DNA from: Crotalaria pallida
Lineage: Eukaryota; Streptophyta; Magnoliopsida; Fabales; Fabaceae
Direction of reading: 5' to 3'
Length of the DNA: 64,000 bases
Assembly (NCBI GenBank): GCA_037953625.1
Contig: CM075650.1
Coordinates: 46,194,206-46,258,205, forward strand
Below, in pieces: positions 22,171 to 33,200 of the stretch (position 1 is its first letter; every line of letters starts with the position of its first letter). A program made the position numbers and the translations under genes. The notes under the pieces are model-generated. The model was not told the DNA's origin. It saw nothing but the letters and a program-made list of their open reading frames with translations, and ran no database searches.

Positions 22171-22305
22171 ATTTGTTGTTGTGTTGACTTCTCATGATCC
22201 ATAAAAGTACCTGCAAGATCATCATCACAAGAAACAACACAATCTCCTTTCGGAGATTCATCAAACACAACATGCACCGATTCCTCAATGGTTAAGGTCC
22301 TTTTG

Positions 22306-23538
22306 TTAAAAAATACGATATGCTTTGCTATGGGTTGAATAACCTATGAATATACCTTCGTCGGCTTTAGAATCAAACTTGCCGACCTGATTCTTACCGT
22401 TATTTAAAACAAACACCTTACACCCGAATACATGAAAATAAGAGATATTTGGCTTTCGCCCTTTTAAAAGCTCATAAGGTATTTTATTCAAATGCGGACG
22501 GATAAGAACCCTATTTATGACATAACAAGCGGTATTTACCGCATCAGCCCAAAAGTAAGAAGGAACTCTAGATTCTTTAAGCATAGTACGAGCAAGTTCC
22601 TCTAAAACTCTATTTTTCCTTTCTACAACTCCGTTTTGCTCCGGAGTCCTAGGGGCTGAAAATTGATGATCTATACCAAACTTTTCACAAAACGCATCAA
22701 ACTTTGAATTTTCAAACTCACCTCCGTGGTCACTTCTAATAGACACTATTTTCAAACTTAATTGATTTTGAATGAGCTTGGCGAACTTTTTAAAACTTTT
22801 ATAAGTTTCACTTTTTGCGGATAAAAACAAAGTCCATGTGAATCGAGTGAAATCATCTACTAAAACAAATCCGTAGTAATTGCCACCTAAAATCCGAACT
22901 TGTGATGGGCCAAACAAATCCATGTGGATTAGCTCCAATGGCTTTGTTGTGCTTACCACATTTTTTGGTTTAAAAGTGTTTTTAACTTGCTTGCATTTTT
23001 GACATGAGTCGCAAACGCTATCAAGTTTGAAATTAAGTTTAGGCAAACCAATCACTAAGTCTTTTCGTAAAAGTTTATTTAATTGATTCACATTGACATG
23101 TGCAATTCGTCGATGCCAAAGACGAACTTCATCATCAAAATATTTAAAACATGTTGAAAACAATGAAGTTATCTCATCCAAATCAATTAAGTAAGTGTTA
23201 TTAGAACGACTACCAACGAACTTAACACTATCATCTATACAACTCTTAATAAAACAAAATTCCGAAGTAAAGGTCACATTGTTGCCCATATCGCATAGTT
23301 GGCTTATACTAAGCAAGTTGTGTTCTAAGCCTTCTACGTATAGGACATTTTCAATGATAAGGTTAGATACGTTACCAATCTTACCCACTCCTAGAATTTT
23401 GCCTTTGTTGTTGTCTCCATATGTCACATGACCACCACCTTTTGAAGTAAGTTCGATGAAGTGCGTTTTGTCTCCCGTCATATGCCTCGAACATCCACTA
23501 TCCAAGTACCATCTACGCTCCTTTGTTTGAAGGCACAT
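22306..23538 (-). CDS. Copia protease-integrase ORF, 410 aa
   Basis: Open frame of the SIRE-like element. The protease active site is WYLDSGCSRHMTG at residues 9-21. A pre-integrase zinc region has LWHRRIAHVN and CDSCQKCKQ. The integrase core carries its acidic residues in LIHMDLFGP, SIRSDHGGEF and TPEQNGVVERKNR, followed by the conserved VFGCKVFVLNN and GIFIGYS. It ends in a stop at 22306-22308. Pol-like wording goes on for about 130 bp in another frame up to the LINE border. Upstream it is separated from gag by a frame change and a stop at 23552. Translation from 23538 as a separate protein is unlikely; it is a piece of the former polyprotein. Confidence 0.9.
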   Translation of the reverse strand: MCLQTKERRWYLDSGCSRHMTGDKTHFIELTSKGGGHVTYGDNNKGKILGVGKIGNVSNLIIENVLYVEGLEHNLLSISQLCDMGNNVTFTSEFCFIKSCIDDSVKFVGSRSNNTYLIDLDEITSLFSTCFKYFDDEVRLWHRRIAHVNVNQLNKLLRKDLVIGLPKLNFKLDSVCDSCQKCKQVKNTFKPKNVVSTTKPLELIHMDLFGPSQVRILGGNYYGFVLVDDFTRFTWTLFLSAKSETYKSFKKFAKLIQNQLSLKIVSIRSDHGGEFENSKFDAFCEKFGIDHQFSAPRTPEQNGVVERKNRVLEELARTMLKESRVPSYFWADAVNTACYVINRVLIRPHLNKIPYELLKGRKPNISYFHVFGCKVFVLNNGKNQVGKFDSKADEGIFIGYSTHSKAYRIF

Positions 23539-23551
23539 CTACAAAACAATA

Positions 23552-25348
23552 TCATTTACTTGACTTAGGTACCCAAGTTATCTTGGGTCCTTTGATGTTA
23601 GTTTGGGGTGAAGTCCCCTTAACAATCCAAACATACTTTCCACTTGGTATACCAAACTTCTTAATATTGCATTTATTTGTAGTATGCCCAAAAATCCCAC
23701 AATAATGACAAGTTGGAGTTTTTGAAAAATCAATTTTGGAGAATGTACCAACTTTGCGAAAATTGCGATTTTTGGGTTTGGTATACCCAAGTCCGGTTCT
23801 ATTACTATTATTCCTTTGATTAGAAAGCAAATGATCTAAGCATGTGTCTCCTCTTGTGAGCCTTGCAATTCTATCATTCAAATTAAAAACTTCTTTTTCA
23901 AGAGATTTGCAATTATCACAAGTGGAGATATCATTTATTTTCAAATCACAATTGCATGTAGAATTTGCATAAATGAGTTCAAGGGTTTCATTTTGAAGCT
24001 TTAGCTCCTCTAGGGAGTTTTGTAATTCCAAAATTTTCTCTTGTTGCTTCAAAATGAAATTCTTTCTTTCAACATTGATTTTTGCTAATTTCTTTAACTC
24101 TTTATGCATTTCTACATACACATTATAAAGTTCATTGAAGGAGGGAGAATTAGAATTAGAACTAGCATCGGAAAGATAATGTACCTCATTTGTGTTATCA
24201 CTTGATTTCATGCTTGAAGATGCTTCTTCATCAAACTTAGTCATCAAGCAAAGGTTAGCAAGTTCTTCATCTTCCGACGAACTAGTTGAAGATTGATTTT
24301 CCGGTTCATCCCACACTATGTACGCCCTTTTTCCTTTAGATTGATTGGGCTTCGATTTGTCATTCTCGGCCTTCTTTGAATTTGTTGGACAATTTTATCT
24401 ATAATGGCCCGGCTTCCCACACCCATGACATATGATGTTGTCTTTATTGGTCTTGTTCCTTGGTTGAGCGTCCTTAGAGTCTCTTGATCTATTTCTATTG
24501 AAATTATTCTTCTTCTTAAGGAAACGTCCAAGTTTTTTGACCAACAACCCAAGTGTCTCATCATCGATATCCGAGTCGGAGTCATCCACTAAAGAGTGTT
24601 CTTCATGTGCCTTTAAGGATTTTGAATTAGTTTTAAGAGCAATCCCTTTCTTCTTTTTATCGGCATCCTCATTCATGGATAATCTTCCTAGCTCCATTTC
24701 ATGCTCTCGAAGCTTCCCGAATAGTGTTGCTAAATCCATTTCGTCAAGATCCTTAGACTCCATAATGGCCGTGACTTTAGGTTGCCATTCCCTGCTAAGA
24801 CATCTCAAAACTTTATTAACAACTTCACCATTAGTTAGTCTTTTTCCAAGAGCAGAAAGATGATTAATGATGTGAGTAAAGCGCTTTTGCATGTCGCCTA
24901 TGTTTTCATTTGGCAACATACGAAAGAGCTCGTACTCATGCATGAGAGTGTTAAGCCTAGCCCTTCTAACTTCATTTGTGCCCTCATGTGTGACTTTTAA
25001 AGTGTCCCACATTTGTTTTGCATCAGTGCATTGTGATACTCTAAAGAATTCGTCATAAGACAATGCCGAAGTGATGATGTTTTTGGCTTTTAAATCATAT
25101 TGAACTTTCTTCTTATCATCATCATTCCAACTTGCCTTTGGTTTCAAAGAGACAGTATCATTAACTTTTGTTTGAGGAATAAAAGGTCCATTCTCTATGG
25201 CATTCCAAATTTCCATATCAATAGCTTCTATAAAAATTTTCATTGGGACCTTCCAATAAGCGTAGCCCTCACTGTTGAATAGTGGGGGACGATTAATGGA
25301 AGCTCCTTCACCACCAAAAGGATTGAAATTTGAGCCCATTGTTTCCAA
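23552..25348 (-). pseudogene. Copia gag of the SIRE-like element, one in-frame stop
   Basis: Starts METMGSNFNPFGGEGASINR at 25348. A copia gag domain follows (YAYWKVPMKIFIEAID, AKQMWDTLKVTHEGT, LNTLMHEYELFRM), then a zinc knuckle CHGCGKPGHYR whose last cysteine lies after a TAA at 24395-24397. The same frame reopens (MWDEPENQSSTSSSEDEE) with an acidic part, a coiled-coil stretch (LKKLAKINVERKNFILKQQ) and a second knuckle (CHYCGIFGHTTNKC). It ends at 23552. One point mutation explains the central stop. Confidence 0.9.
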
Positions 25349-25399
25349 AGATTACGATCTTTTCGAAAAAGCTTTTTAAGGCTCGGTTCTTTCGACCGA

Positions 25400-25411
25400 G
25401 CTCTGATACCA
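25400..25411 (-). promoter_or_regulatory. Primer binding site of the SIRE-like copia
   Basis: TGGTATCAGAGC on the minus strand, two bases inside the 5' LTR. It is complementary to the 3' end of initiator tRNA-Met, as in most plant copia elements. Confidence 0.9.
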
Positions 25412-25413
25412 CT

Positions 25414-26928
25414 TGTTGGAAACCAACAAGCGGCTCAAAATAGTCTAGAGGGGGGTGAATAGAATTTTGAAGCCTTAATACAAATATTTCGATCACCAAA
25501 GAGAATGGATTTGAGAAAATAAATTTTCTTACAAAAATGAACTGGTTAATCGATTAACTTCAATATTAATCGATTAATGTCGAAGCTTACTTTCAAACTA
25601 ATCGATTAACTAAGACGTTACTCGATTAATGCCGAAAGCAACTTAAAAATTAATCGATTAACAATCGACTTAATCGATTAATCTGAACAGTATCTGATGC
25701 AATTTCAGTTTTAATCGGAATTCAATGGAGATTGCAATGCCTTGATGCACCAACAAATGATGAATGAATGATTGAACAATATCAAGTAAATTTACCAAGC
25801 CAATTTAGGTTAATTAACAAGGAATTGAAAAACCCCAAATTAAACCTAATTCAATTGTTCTTGGTTAATGAAAACTAGAAGAAATAAAAGCAAGGAAGAC
25901 AAGATTTTATCCTGGTTCACTCTCTACCACTGAGAGCTACTCCAGTCCCCTTTATCAAAAGATAAAGAGTTTCTACTAGATACTTCAATTGTTAGAATAC
26001 AATGTTAAGATGCAACTCTCACTAGTTATCCTATCTTAACCCCTTCAAAGAGAGTACCAATCTCTTTGATAATCTACCCAATTGAATCCGTATCTTGTCC
26101 TCTTGAATTTGTTGAAGGATGCTCTCCAACCAAATTCCTTTTCCAATCGCTTTGAGATTCTTCAAAGTCTTGAATTGTGAATTCTTCACTTCTTTGTTGA
26201 AAGCTTGAATGTGACAACCTTATTGTTGTGAATTGTTTCAACACAAAACTAAAAACTAGAAAACTAGAAAACTTGAATCTCAATAGAACTTAGAATATTG
26301 AAAGATCATGAGTGAAGAAAATTGAAAGTTGTTGAATCTTGATATCACAAAAGGAAAGTAGTAATAGCTCTTGAAAATCTGAAAGTATGTTTCTCTATAT
26401 GAAAATTATGAAAGAGTATGTAACCTTGTCAAAGTAGAAATGAAGTCTTTTTAAACAAAATATTATTTTTCAGAAACAATAGCAATTAATCGATTAAGGT
26501 AAACACACTAATCGATTCACCTGTGTTAATTCGTGCTAATCGATTAACGTGTAACACACTACTCGATTAACCTTTATTAACACAATCAGTGTTGTACAGT
26601 TATTTGAGTTAATCGATTAAGCCTTACGTGCTAATCGATTAACCACTGTAAAAAGTGATTAAAAATAAAGCTTTTCAAATATACTTTGACAAATACTTTA
26701 TTTAGAGCTATTTTATCAAGATTAATCTTTCTTCACTATTAATCAAACAATATTATAAATCTAATTGAGATTCCTAAAGCTACCACCCACTCTCATGATA
26801 TGCAAAATAAAATATTACATTGATTAGAAATAAAATAAACCTAATTCTAATCTTCATGAGTGGTGCTTCCTTGTTGAATGTTGTTGCTTGGCTTTAGGTT
26901 GTTAGCATCAAAACATCAAAACTCTACA
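25414..26928 (-). repeat. 5' LTR of the SIRE-like copia
   Basis: Partner of 15411-16927, with the same ends and the same palindrome clusters (first copy at 25546). One perfect 12-mer of the left LTR is changed here (CGATTAAC to CGATTCAC near 26517). Confidence 0.9.
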
Positions 26929-27117
26929 GCAGGGACTAATATGCAAAATTCTAATTTTTGCATAGAAAATAACTATGGGATTATTTTCCACCTACTCGCA
27001 TACTAAATACGTAATCTTAATCAAAGATTATTATAATAACAATTAATTATAAATAAAATTTATATTTATTTATAATTAACTCTTATTAATCCAGGATTAA
27101 AATTTTGGGGTGTTACA

Positions 27118-28204
27118 CATGGTACACACGTATTGACACATATTTTATTAATAATGGATTTCACAGAAGTCCATATGAACATGCTTTATATGTTAAAACA
27201 AATAAAGCTGGAGATTTTATTATTGTGTGTTTGTACGTTGATGACTTGATATTCACTGGCACTAATTCAAAATTGCTAGCTGAATTCAAGGAAAACATGT
27301 CAACTCAATTTGACATGACAGATATGGGCCTAATGTCTTACTTTTTAGGCATTGAGGTGAAACAAACGAATGAAGGGATTTTTATATCTCAAAATAAATA
27401 TGCAAAAGATGTTTTAAAGAAATTCAAGATGGAGGCTTCTAAGCCGATGCTCACACCAATTGAGGAGAGACTGAAGCTAACAAAAGAAAGCGATTGTGAT
27501 CTCGTCAACTCAACTCATTTCCGAATGTTAGTCGGAAGTCTAAGGTACTTGACTGCAACAAGACCTGACATAGTTTATGGAGTCGGACTCATAAGCAGAT
27601 TCATGGAATCACCGAGCCAATCTCATTGGCAAGCTGCAAAGAGAATCCTGAGATATATCAAAGGCACAATCAATGAAGGTATTTTTTACTCAAGTTCCAA
27701 TAATAAGTCTGAGTTAATTGGATACACAAACAGTGATTGGGCAAGTGAAACTGAAACTCGAAAAAACACATCGGGTTATGCTTTTCATCTAGGCTCAGGT
27801 GTATTTTCTTGGTCCTCCAAGAAACAACAAGTCGTTGCACTTTCGACAGCAGAAGCAAAGTACATTGCCGCAACTAACTGTGCTACTCAAGCAGTTTGGT
27901 TGAGAAGAATATTGAGTGAACTGCAACATCAACAAGGTGGTCCGCCAAAGATATTTTGTGATAATAAATCAACAATTGCTTTATCAAAGAATCCAGTGCT
28001 TCATGGACGTAGCAAGCATATTAACATCAAACATCATTTCATTCGAGACTTGATCCGAGACAAAGAAATCATGGTAGAATACTGCTCTTCCGAAAATCAA
28101 GTAGCAGATATTTTCACGAAGCCACTCAAAACTAATTTGTTCTTGAAATTGAAAAACATGCTCGGAATGATGAAGCCAAATTTAAGGGAGGATGTTGGAA
28201 ATTA
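27118..28204 (+). pseudogene. Copia RT end and RNase H of the outer element
   Basis: Resumes RT after element 3. It shows GFHRSPYEHALYVK, the catalytic CLYVDDLIF, FDMTDMGLMSYFLGIEV, then RNase H (NSDWASETETRKNTSGY, ALSTAEAKYIA, HGRSKHINIKHHFIRD). It stops at 28202-28204, just inside the 3' LTR. A purine-rich AATTTAAGGGAGGA at 28179-28192 is the polypurine tract. This stretch of about 360 codons is open, unlike the N-terminal half. It is a fragment without a start of its own. Confidence 0.9.
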
Positions 28205-28435
28205 AATTTGGCCATAAGACAACTATGGTTTGAACAAGTTGTTATAAGGCATACACATTCTCGAGCTAAACTTGGCATATTCAAAAGAAAAAGAAGACGT
28301 ATAGTTGTTGCTACATGCAAATAAAGCGTCAAAGACATAAAGACATGTTACTAAACTTAGTAACAAAAGCTACTTAATATTAGGAGAGTAACAAACTTAT
28401 TTTTTGTATAAATACCCTACTTCCTTCCTTCATTG

Positions 28436-28481
<46 letters not shown>

Positions 28482-28611
28482 CTTGTAACTGCAAGTATTC
28501 AGAGAAAGAAATATAAAAATAGGGAAAACTTCAACGAATCTCTAACGTTTGTATTGTGTGTGTGTTTTTTTAAATTTATTTTACTTAAGCAATTTATTTA
28601 TATTGCCAACA
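28193..28611 (+). repeat. 3' LTR of the outer copia
   Basis: TGTTGGAAATTAAATTTGG to TATATTGCCAACA, 419 bp, with a (TA)n tract at about 28437-28480. Undisturbed partner of the split 5' LTR; followed by duplication AAAAC. Confidence 0.9.
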
Positions 28612-28616
28612 AAAAC

Positions 28617-30989
28617 ACACTAAGAATTTTGTATATATGGATTTTAATCTCGAGAAAATGGCAATGCATGAAGCTACCCGTCCTGCATTACTATTACGAT
28701 TTACCATTATGGGCTACATTATTAAAATTTTACAATAGATAATCACAATTTTAAAAGTAGTCCATTATCACACTTGAAAAAATTGTTTCAAATAAGTGTA
28801 AAATTAGTAAAAATTATGTAGTCTAGTTCATTATTTAGTTTAAAAATGGCAATTATGCACTTCTCTTTTTTAGGTGTATTTTGTGTAAGGAAGAGAGATA
28901 TAGGAAGAAAAGAGAAAGAAGTGATTGATGGTGTGATGTGATAGAAAGAAAAAATAAAAAGCAAAAATAAAGTGTTAAAAAAAATCTGGAAGAATGTAAG
29001 AGCCATATTTAGTTATATTAGGGGTGCCATTTCCATTTGCAAGCTTTGATGACATGATCACATTTCCTTTTGTAAGCTTCCTCGCTGAGGAACTAGTCTT
29101 CCACAAGTTTTTGAACAAATTGAAATTAGCTATCATATATATAAATATGTATGTTGCAGCCACTATTTGGTTCAAGCTCGCCACTAGTAGTGATGTCAGG
29201 TTTATGAAACAAGGATATTATTTAGTACGTTATAGATACGATACAAATATGGAGCTACAAATATTGTATATGCATAAAATTTAAAAGGAAATAAAAAATG
29301 GAACTTGGCAGAAAAAGGGAAAAGTACGAGGCCGAGGTTGCGAAAATAATTAATAAGGGACGAGTTAGATACAAGATATATGGATTACGTTTTAAAATAT
29401 TGTACAAAAAAAAATAGGTTATTTTAATAAAAAGGAATTTGAAAAACAAAAGTATAAGATAATTGTATTAAAAACTTTAAAATACAGTCAAAATATATAT
29501 TTTAATCTTATAAAAAATGTATAAGGAATATATTAAAGAAGTACAGGAAAACCATTCTGAATATATTTTTACAAAATTATTTTTAAAAAATAAAAGATAA
29601 TTGATAGATATATGTCAAAAAAATATGGTACCCATATTTTTATACAGGGAATAGGTCATTTTTCAATCAACTATGTTATTTGAACATACATTAATAATTA
29701 AGATCTAAATCTAACACATGTAATTTTAAGTAAAAAAATAGACGAGTACTTAAAATAGCAAATATTGTGTTTTGATGTTAATCAATAAGTAAGTGTCAAG
29801 ATAACATTTTTGTTTTCCAATAGTATGGATTGGAAGCTTCCCAAAACTATATATTCATTAAAAAAAAAAAAAAAAAAAAAAAGCCCATCTTAGCCAAAAA
29901 GATGACCGACTCACCGACCTAACCATGTCTATATAAACAGCGTGGCATCTCGTTCGTGTTACTTTGTTTAGCCTTTGTTTTTGATAATCTCACACTTTAG
30001 TGCCTTAAGTCATGAAAAGTGCTCGCACTTTACCAATCATGGGTTCCAGTCAAATTACTCATCCGGTTTCGTTGTGTTTGTAAGTTCTGGAAATCCCTAA
30101 TCTCCCAAGAATGTTAATCTCATAGTAAGCTTAATAAGCCAAACCAATCAAATTTTTGTGCCAGTTTTTGGAACCCTGAAAAGAGGCTAGCATCCAGATA
30201 TTCGACTTGTACATCTCGATTTGCATGTTTATATCGAATTACTAAATATCCATGGGATTTGCAACAAAGCGAAAATTCTCTCCTAACTCCTAAGTATTCT
30301 GTTTTTGAGTTGGCCTTAAAAAAAACTTGAATGAAATGCTGGTAAGAAACATTGTCATTACCTTATTTCTTCACTTAACACCAGTTTCATCTACTCTAAA
30401 TTCCCTTGCAGTTATGGAAAGCCATCATGCGACAAAGGAAAGCGTTTGAAGATGGAATAAATTACTGATATCTTAACTCTTAGTAATTGAATGGAAAAAA
30501 TCACTTCATTCGTCACACAAATCAAAGTCAAGAGTTAAGACCTAATCTACTAAGTAATTAAGGAGATAATTAAATTTGTCAGAGTATGGCAATCCAATGC
30601 AAAACTTGTCGCAGGAATTTGATCATTATTGAATATTGAATCACATTTTTAATAACGATTCTACAATGATTAAGAAAAGGCGTGGTGTAATGGAAAAAAA
30701 AATTAATTTGAATTACCAAGGAATGAAATCAACCAAACCAATCAAATTGCACGAAGTGTCTAACTATAAACCATTGTTCCCCAAAAAAAAAAAGAAAAAG
30801 AAAACTTATTGAAACAATTAATTCTCACAATGCCGTCACGAGTTGTTGAAGAAGGAAACAGCAACAAAAAAAATCAAGAGAGCCACGTTGACAATGCAGG
30901 AGCATCAGGAAGAAGTAGCAGCGAAAGTCTTTCATCATGCTGTGAGAGGAAGGAAGCAATAAGCCAATAATAGCATTGGTGTGTTGAAA
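28617..30989. other. AT-rich intergenic sequence, possible remnant of a small gene
   Basis: Mostly AT-rich with a poly-A run at about 29860-29882. A TATA-like TATATAAAC at 29930-29938 lies 74 bp before an ATG at 30012. The short frame MKSARTLPIMGSSQ meets a GTAAGT donor after about 20 codons. An exon-like FWNPEKRLASRYSTC sits near 30166-30213. I cannot join these into a gene. A 46-codon frame at 30830-30970 is unrecognised and probably chance. Confidence 0.35.
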
Positions 30990-31301
30990 TCAGTCGTCGT
31001 TCCCATGATCGTCATCAGCATGATCATGAGGGTGAGGGGGATTGGTGTTGGTGTTGTTGAGGGTGAGGGTAACAGAGTGGGTGGTGACGGTGATGGTGAT
31101 GGGTAAGGGGACGTTGTCGTTGTTGACGGTGATTTCGAGGTCGAGGTTGAGGGTCATGGGGATGGTGAAGGGTTGGAGGCTGTTGATGCGGGCTAATACG
31201 ATGGGTTCCTGCTCCTGCTGATGGGGAGGGTCACCATTGTTAGGAGGAGAGGGTGGTTGTGGCGGTGCTTCTTGTTCTCCATTGTTGTTATTCTCCATCA
31301 C
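30990..31301 (-). CDS. Possible small Asn/Pro-rich protein, 103 aa
   Basis: Open minus-strand frame starting MMENNNNGEQEAPPQPPSPP. It has a Gln/Pro-rich head, a middle of alternating hydrophobic and polar residues (ITVTTHSVTLTLNNTN) and a His/Asp tail (HPHDHADDDHGNDD). There is no signal peptide or membrane segment. Upstream on the same strand are a TC-rich leader (about 31313-31345) and a TATA-like GGTATATATTG around 31419-31431, about 120 bp before the ATG. Higher GC than its surroundings also suggests a gene. I do not recognise the family. Confidence 0.45.
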   Translation of the reverse strand: MMENNNNGEQEAPPQPPSPPNNGDPPHQQEQEPIVLARINSLQPFTIPMTLNLDLEITVNNDNVPLPITITVTTHSVTLTLNNTNTNPPHPHDHADDDHGNDD

Positions 31302-31787
31302 AAACTGAATAACCAGAGAGAGAGAGAGTGTGTGTGTGTGTGAGTTCTTTCTTTCTTGTGTTCTTGAAAGGATTTCTTGCTAAAGAGTTTTGAGTGAGAA
31401 TGAGGAAGGGAAGTAGAACAATATATACCAATGAGTTTTGTGTCTATGCTATGCTTGGAGGATGTGAGTCTTAACTGAAAGTTTCAGCCTAACAAACTCT
31501 TCCCGCCATGTAATTTTGTAATTAATCCGATTATTATGTATTTTTTTGGTATAAGATTTAATTTCAAATTATTCATATATATTATCACAACGATTCTAAG
31601 ATTTGTGAGACTTCTAATAAGACTTTGGTATGAGTATTACATCAACATCAACTTATTTTTAAACTCAATTTTATTTTTTATTCCATTGTTATTCATAAAT
31701 TCAAAATTTTTATTTCAAAAATAAAATATTTATTTTTAGATAATAATTATAAGTTCAATTTTATTATTTAATATTTATATTTATGTT
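31302..31787. other. Upstream region of the small gene and AT-rich flank
   Basis: 31302-31440 looks like leader and promoter of the minus-strand frame (TC repeat, TATA-like site). From 31500 on the sequence is AT-rich with no recognised feature. Confidence 0.4.
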
Positions 31788-33200
31788 GCATTTCTGGCAA
31801 GTATACCAGATCGTACAAGTAATATAATGATAAATAGAGTATCGTTCCCAACGAGGACTAAAATTGATTAAAACAGTTCTCACCTAAATGTAGTTATTAA
31901 ATGAAATTCAAAGGACGATTCAATTGACTTGAAAACTTAGAAACTAAATTAAATTATAAAATAAAAACGCAAATTAAAAGTAGTTGTGAAAAGAATTTGG
32001 GAAAGCTTGGGCACATGTTTCAGTGTAGGTTCCAAAAGCAATTGTTAACAAATCAATGAATTTCCTAAGTATTGAACCAATTTTGCAAGGTAAAAGCCAC
32101 CTAATTTCTTAGATCAACTTTGTTTCTTAGTAATTTAATCTCTCTTAATTCCTTAAGTAGAGTCTTAAATCCTAATCTACCAATTAATGTTCAAGCAAAA
32201 TTATTAAACGGTTACCCAATTCATAGACATAAATATATCCCTATGCAATTGAATTGTTTGATTAAAGGTCTAAATCCTAATTCAATATTCCTATTCAATT
32301 AGAATTACCAAATCATAAACGGTACCAAATTCATGATGAACAATTAAGACATAATCAAACACAATACTTAAATGGAAAAACATCAATTCATTAAACAAAA
32401 ACTATATAGGTTCCATACAAATCCACATGTTCCCAAAAAGGAGTTTAGTTACACATAATTAGAGAAGAAGAAAGAAGAATAATGAAAATCATAATGAGAG
32501 ACATGAAATTACCCCAATCTCCAATCACAAAGTGCAATCCTTCAACTTGCCTCCAAAAGCTTTCTCACTATTGCTCTCTCTAAAATTATGATAACTAACT
32601 TAGAAAACCTAAAAATCCCTATTAAAAACGTTTAGCAACCAAATCCCTATCTAATTCTGAAAAGATAAAATTATTATCTTCAATTTAATGTCGCGCGCTT
32701 GAGCGCACGGATTCGCGCTTCAGCGCGCCTCTTCATTCTGCACACGAATTGAATATTTGACCCCTTTTTAAGCTGACTGACCCCACGCACGCTTGAGCGC
32801 GCCCTGACTTGCGCTTGAGCGTGCATCTACCTGAGAGAATTAGCACTTTGCACCCCAATTATTGATCTGCTGACCACACGCGCTTGAGCGCATGTAACTC
32901 GTGCTTGGGCGCACGTCTGCTAAATTCACCATTTTGTCCTTCTTTGCTCCAATTTCATAGTTTCAAGACTTGTTTCTTTTTTCTTCAGCTCCAATTCACC
33001 AAATTATTGCTCCAAAACCTGAAATTAAGACCAAAAAGGTACAAAATCTTAAAGGATCTCATTCCAATTCGTTAATAGATAAAAACTCAATCTTTTCCTA
33101 CAATTACTTGAGAAACAAACCAAAATCACTAAGAAAGAGGGTAAATTATCATCCAAAAACATCATTTATTGAGCCCAAATCAATTTACATATAAAGTGCA
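31788..33200. repeat. Unclassified repeat carrying paired palindromes
   Basis: The opening GCAAGTATACCAGATCGTACA and GAGTATCGTTCCCAACGAGGA resembles a widespread legume repeat that I cannot assign to a class. The text is non-coding and ends indistinctly near 33200, so boundaries are approximate. It holds the GCGCTTGAGCGC palindrome pairs at 32695-32912. Confidence 0.4.
32695..32912. repeat. Paired palindromes, word GCGCTTGAGCGC
   Basis: Pairs start at 32695/32715, 32789/32811 and 32880/32901, that is 20, 22 and 21 bp apart. GCGCTTGAGCGC is an imperfect palindrome (centre TTGA), present exactly at 32695 and 32880. The other copies differ at one to three bases. GC-rich words in an AT-rich repeat. 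Confidence 0.85.

Larger units (their letters stand above)
15411..26928 (-). mobile_element. SIRE/Maximus-like copia with an extra 3' ORF, 11.5 kb
   Basis: Flanked by duplication GCAGG (15406-15410 and 26929-26933). The LTRs of about 1.5 kb differ at roughly a dozen positions that I noticed by eye, so the insertion is recent compared with the outer copia. Minus-strand order: 5' LTR, tRNA-Met primer site, gag, protease-integrase, reverse transcriptase, RNase H, palindrome array, 392-aa ORF, polypurine tract, 3' LTR. The extra ORF in the env-like position and the tract CAAAAAGGGGGAG fit the SIRE/Maximus lineage. It carries stops, two frameshifts and a LINE insertion, so it is not autonomous now. 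Confidence 0.9.
12125..27117 (-). mobile_element. LTR-like element 3 (probable solo LTR), split by a SIRE-like copia
   Basis: Duplication CATGG (12120-12124 and 27118-27122). On the minus strand it starts TGTAACACCCCAAAATTTTA and ends GGGTGTCACA. Without the copia at 15411-26928 it is about 3.47 kb. Its layout matches element 1 closely: a first palindrome copy about 272 bp from the start (15323), a TATA-like TATATAAGC near 15186-15178, a second palindrome cluster (14290-14015), ACGT-type hairpins (13666-13522), and an ORF (13263-12775). Elements 1 and 3 are diverged copies of one family. Confidence 0.75.
1613..28611 (+). mobile_element. Old Ty1-copia element, host of nested insertions
   Basis: A degenerate copia element flanked by the 5-bp duplication AAAAC (1608-1612 and 28612-28616). 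The order of gag, protease, integrase, reverse transcriptase and RNase H on the plus strand is copia order. Apparent length is 27 kb, but about 21 kb of that is later insertions: an inverted-repeat element in the 5' LTR and three LTR-like elements in the coding region. Each insertion can be removed at its duplication and the interrupted domain then continues. The coding parts carry several stops and frameshifts, so the element is dead. Confidence 0.9.

Noticed and set aside
30830..30970. 46-codon frame starting MPSRVVEEG
   Set aside because: Too short, no promoter or homologue seen; could be chance.
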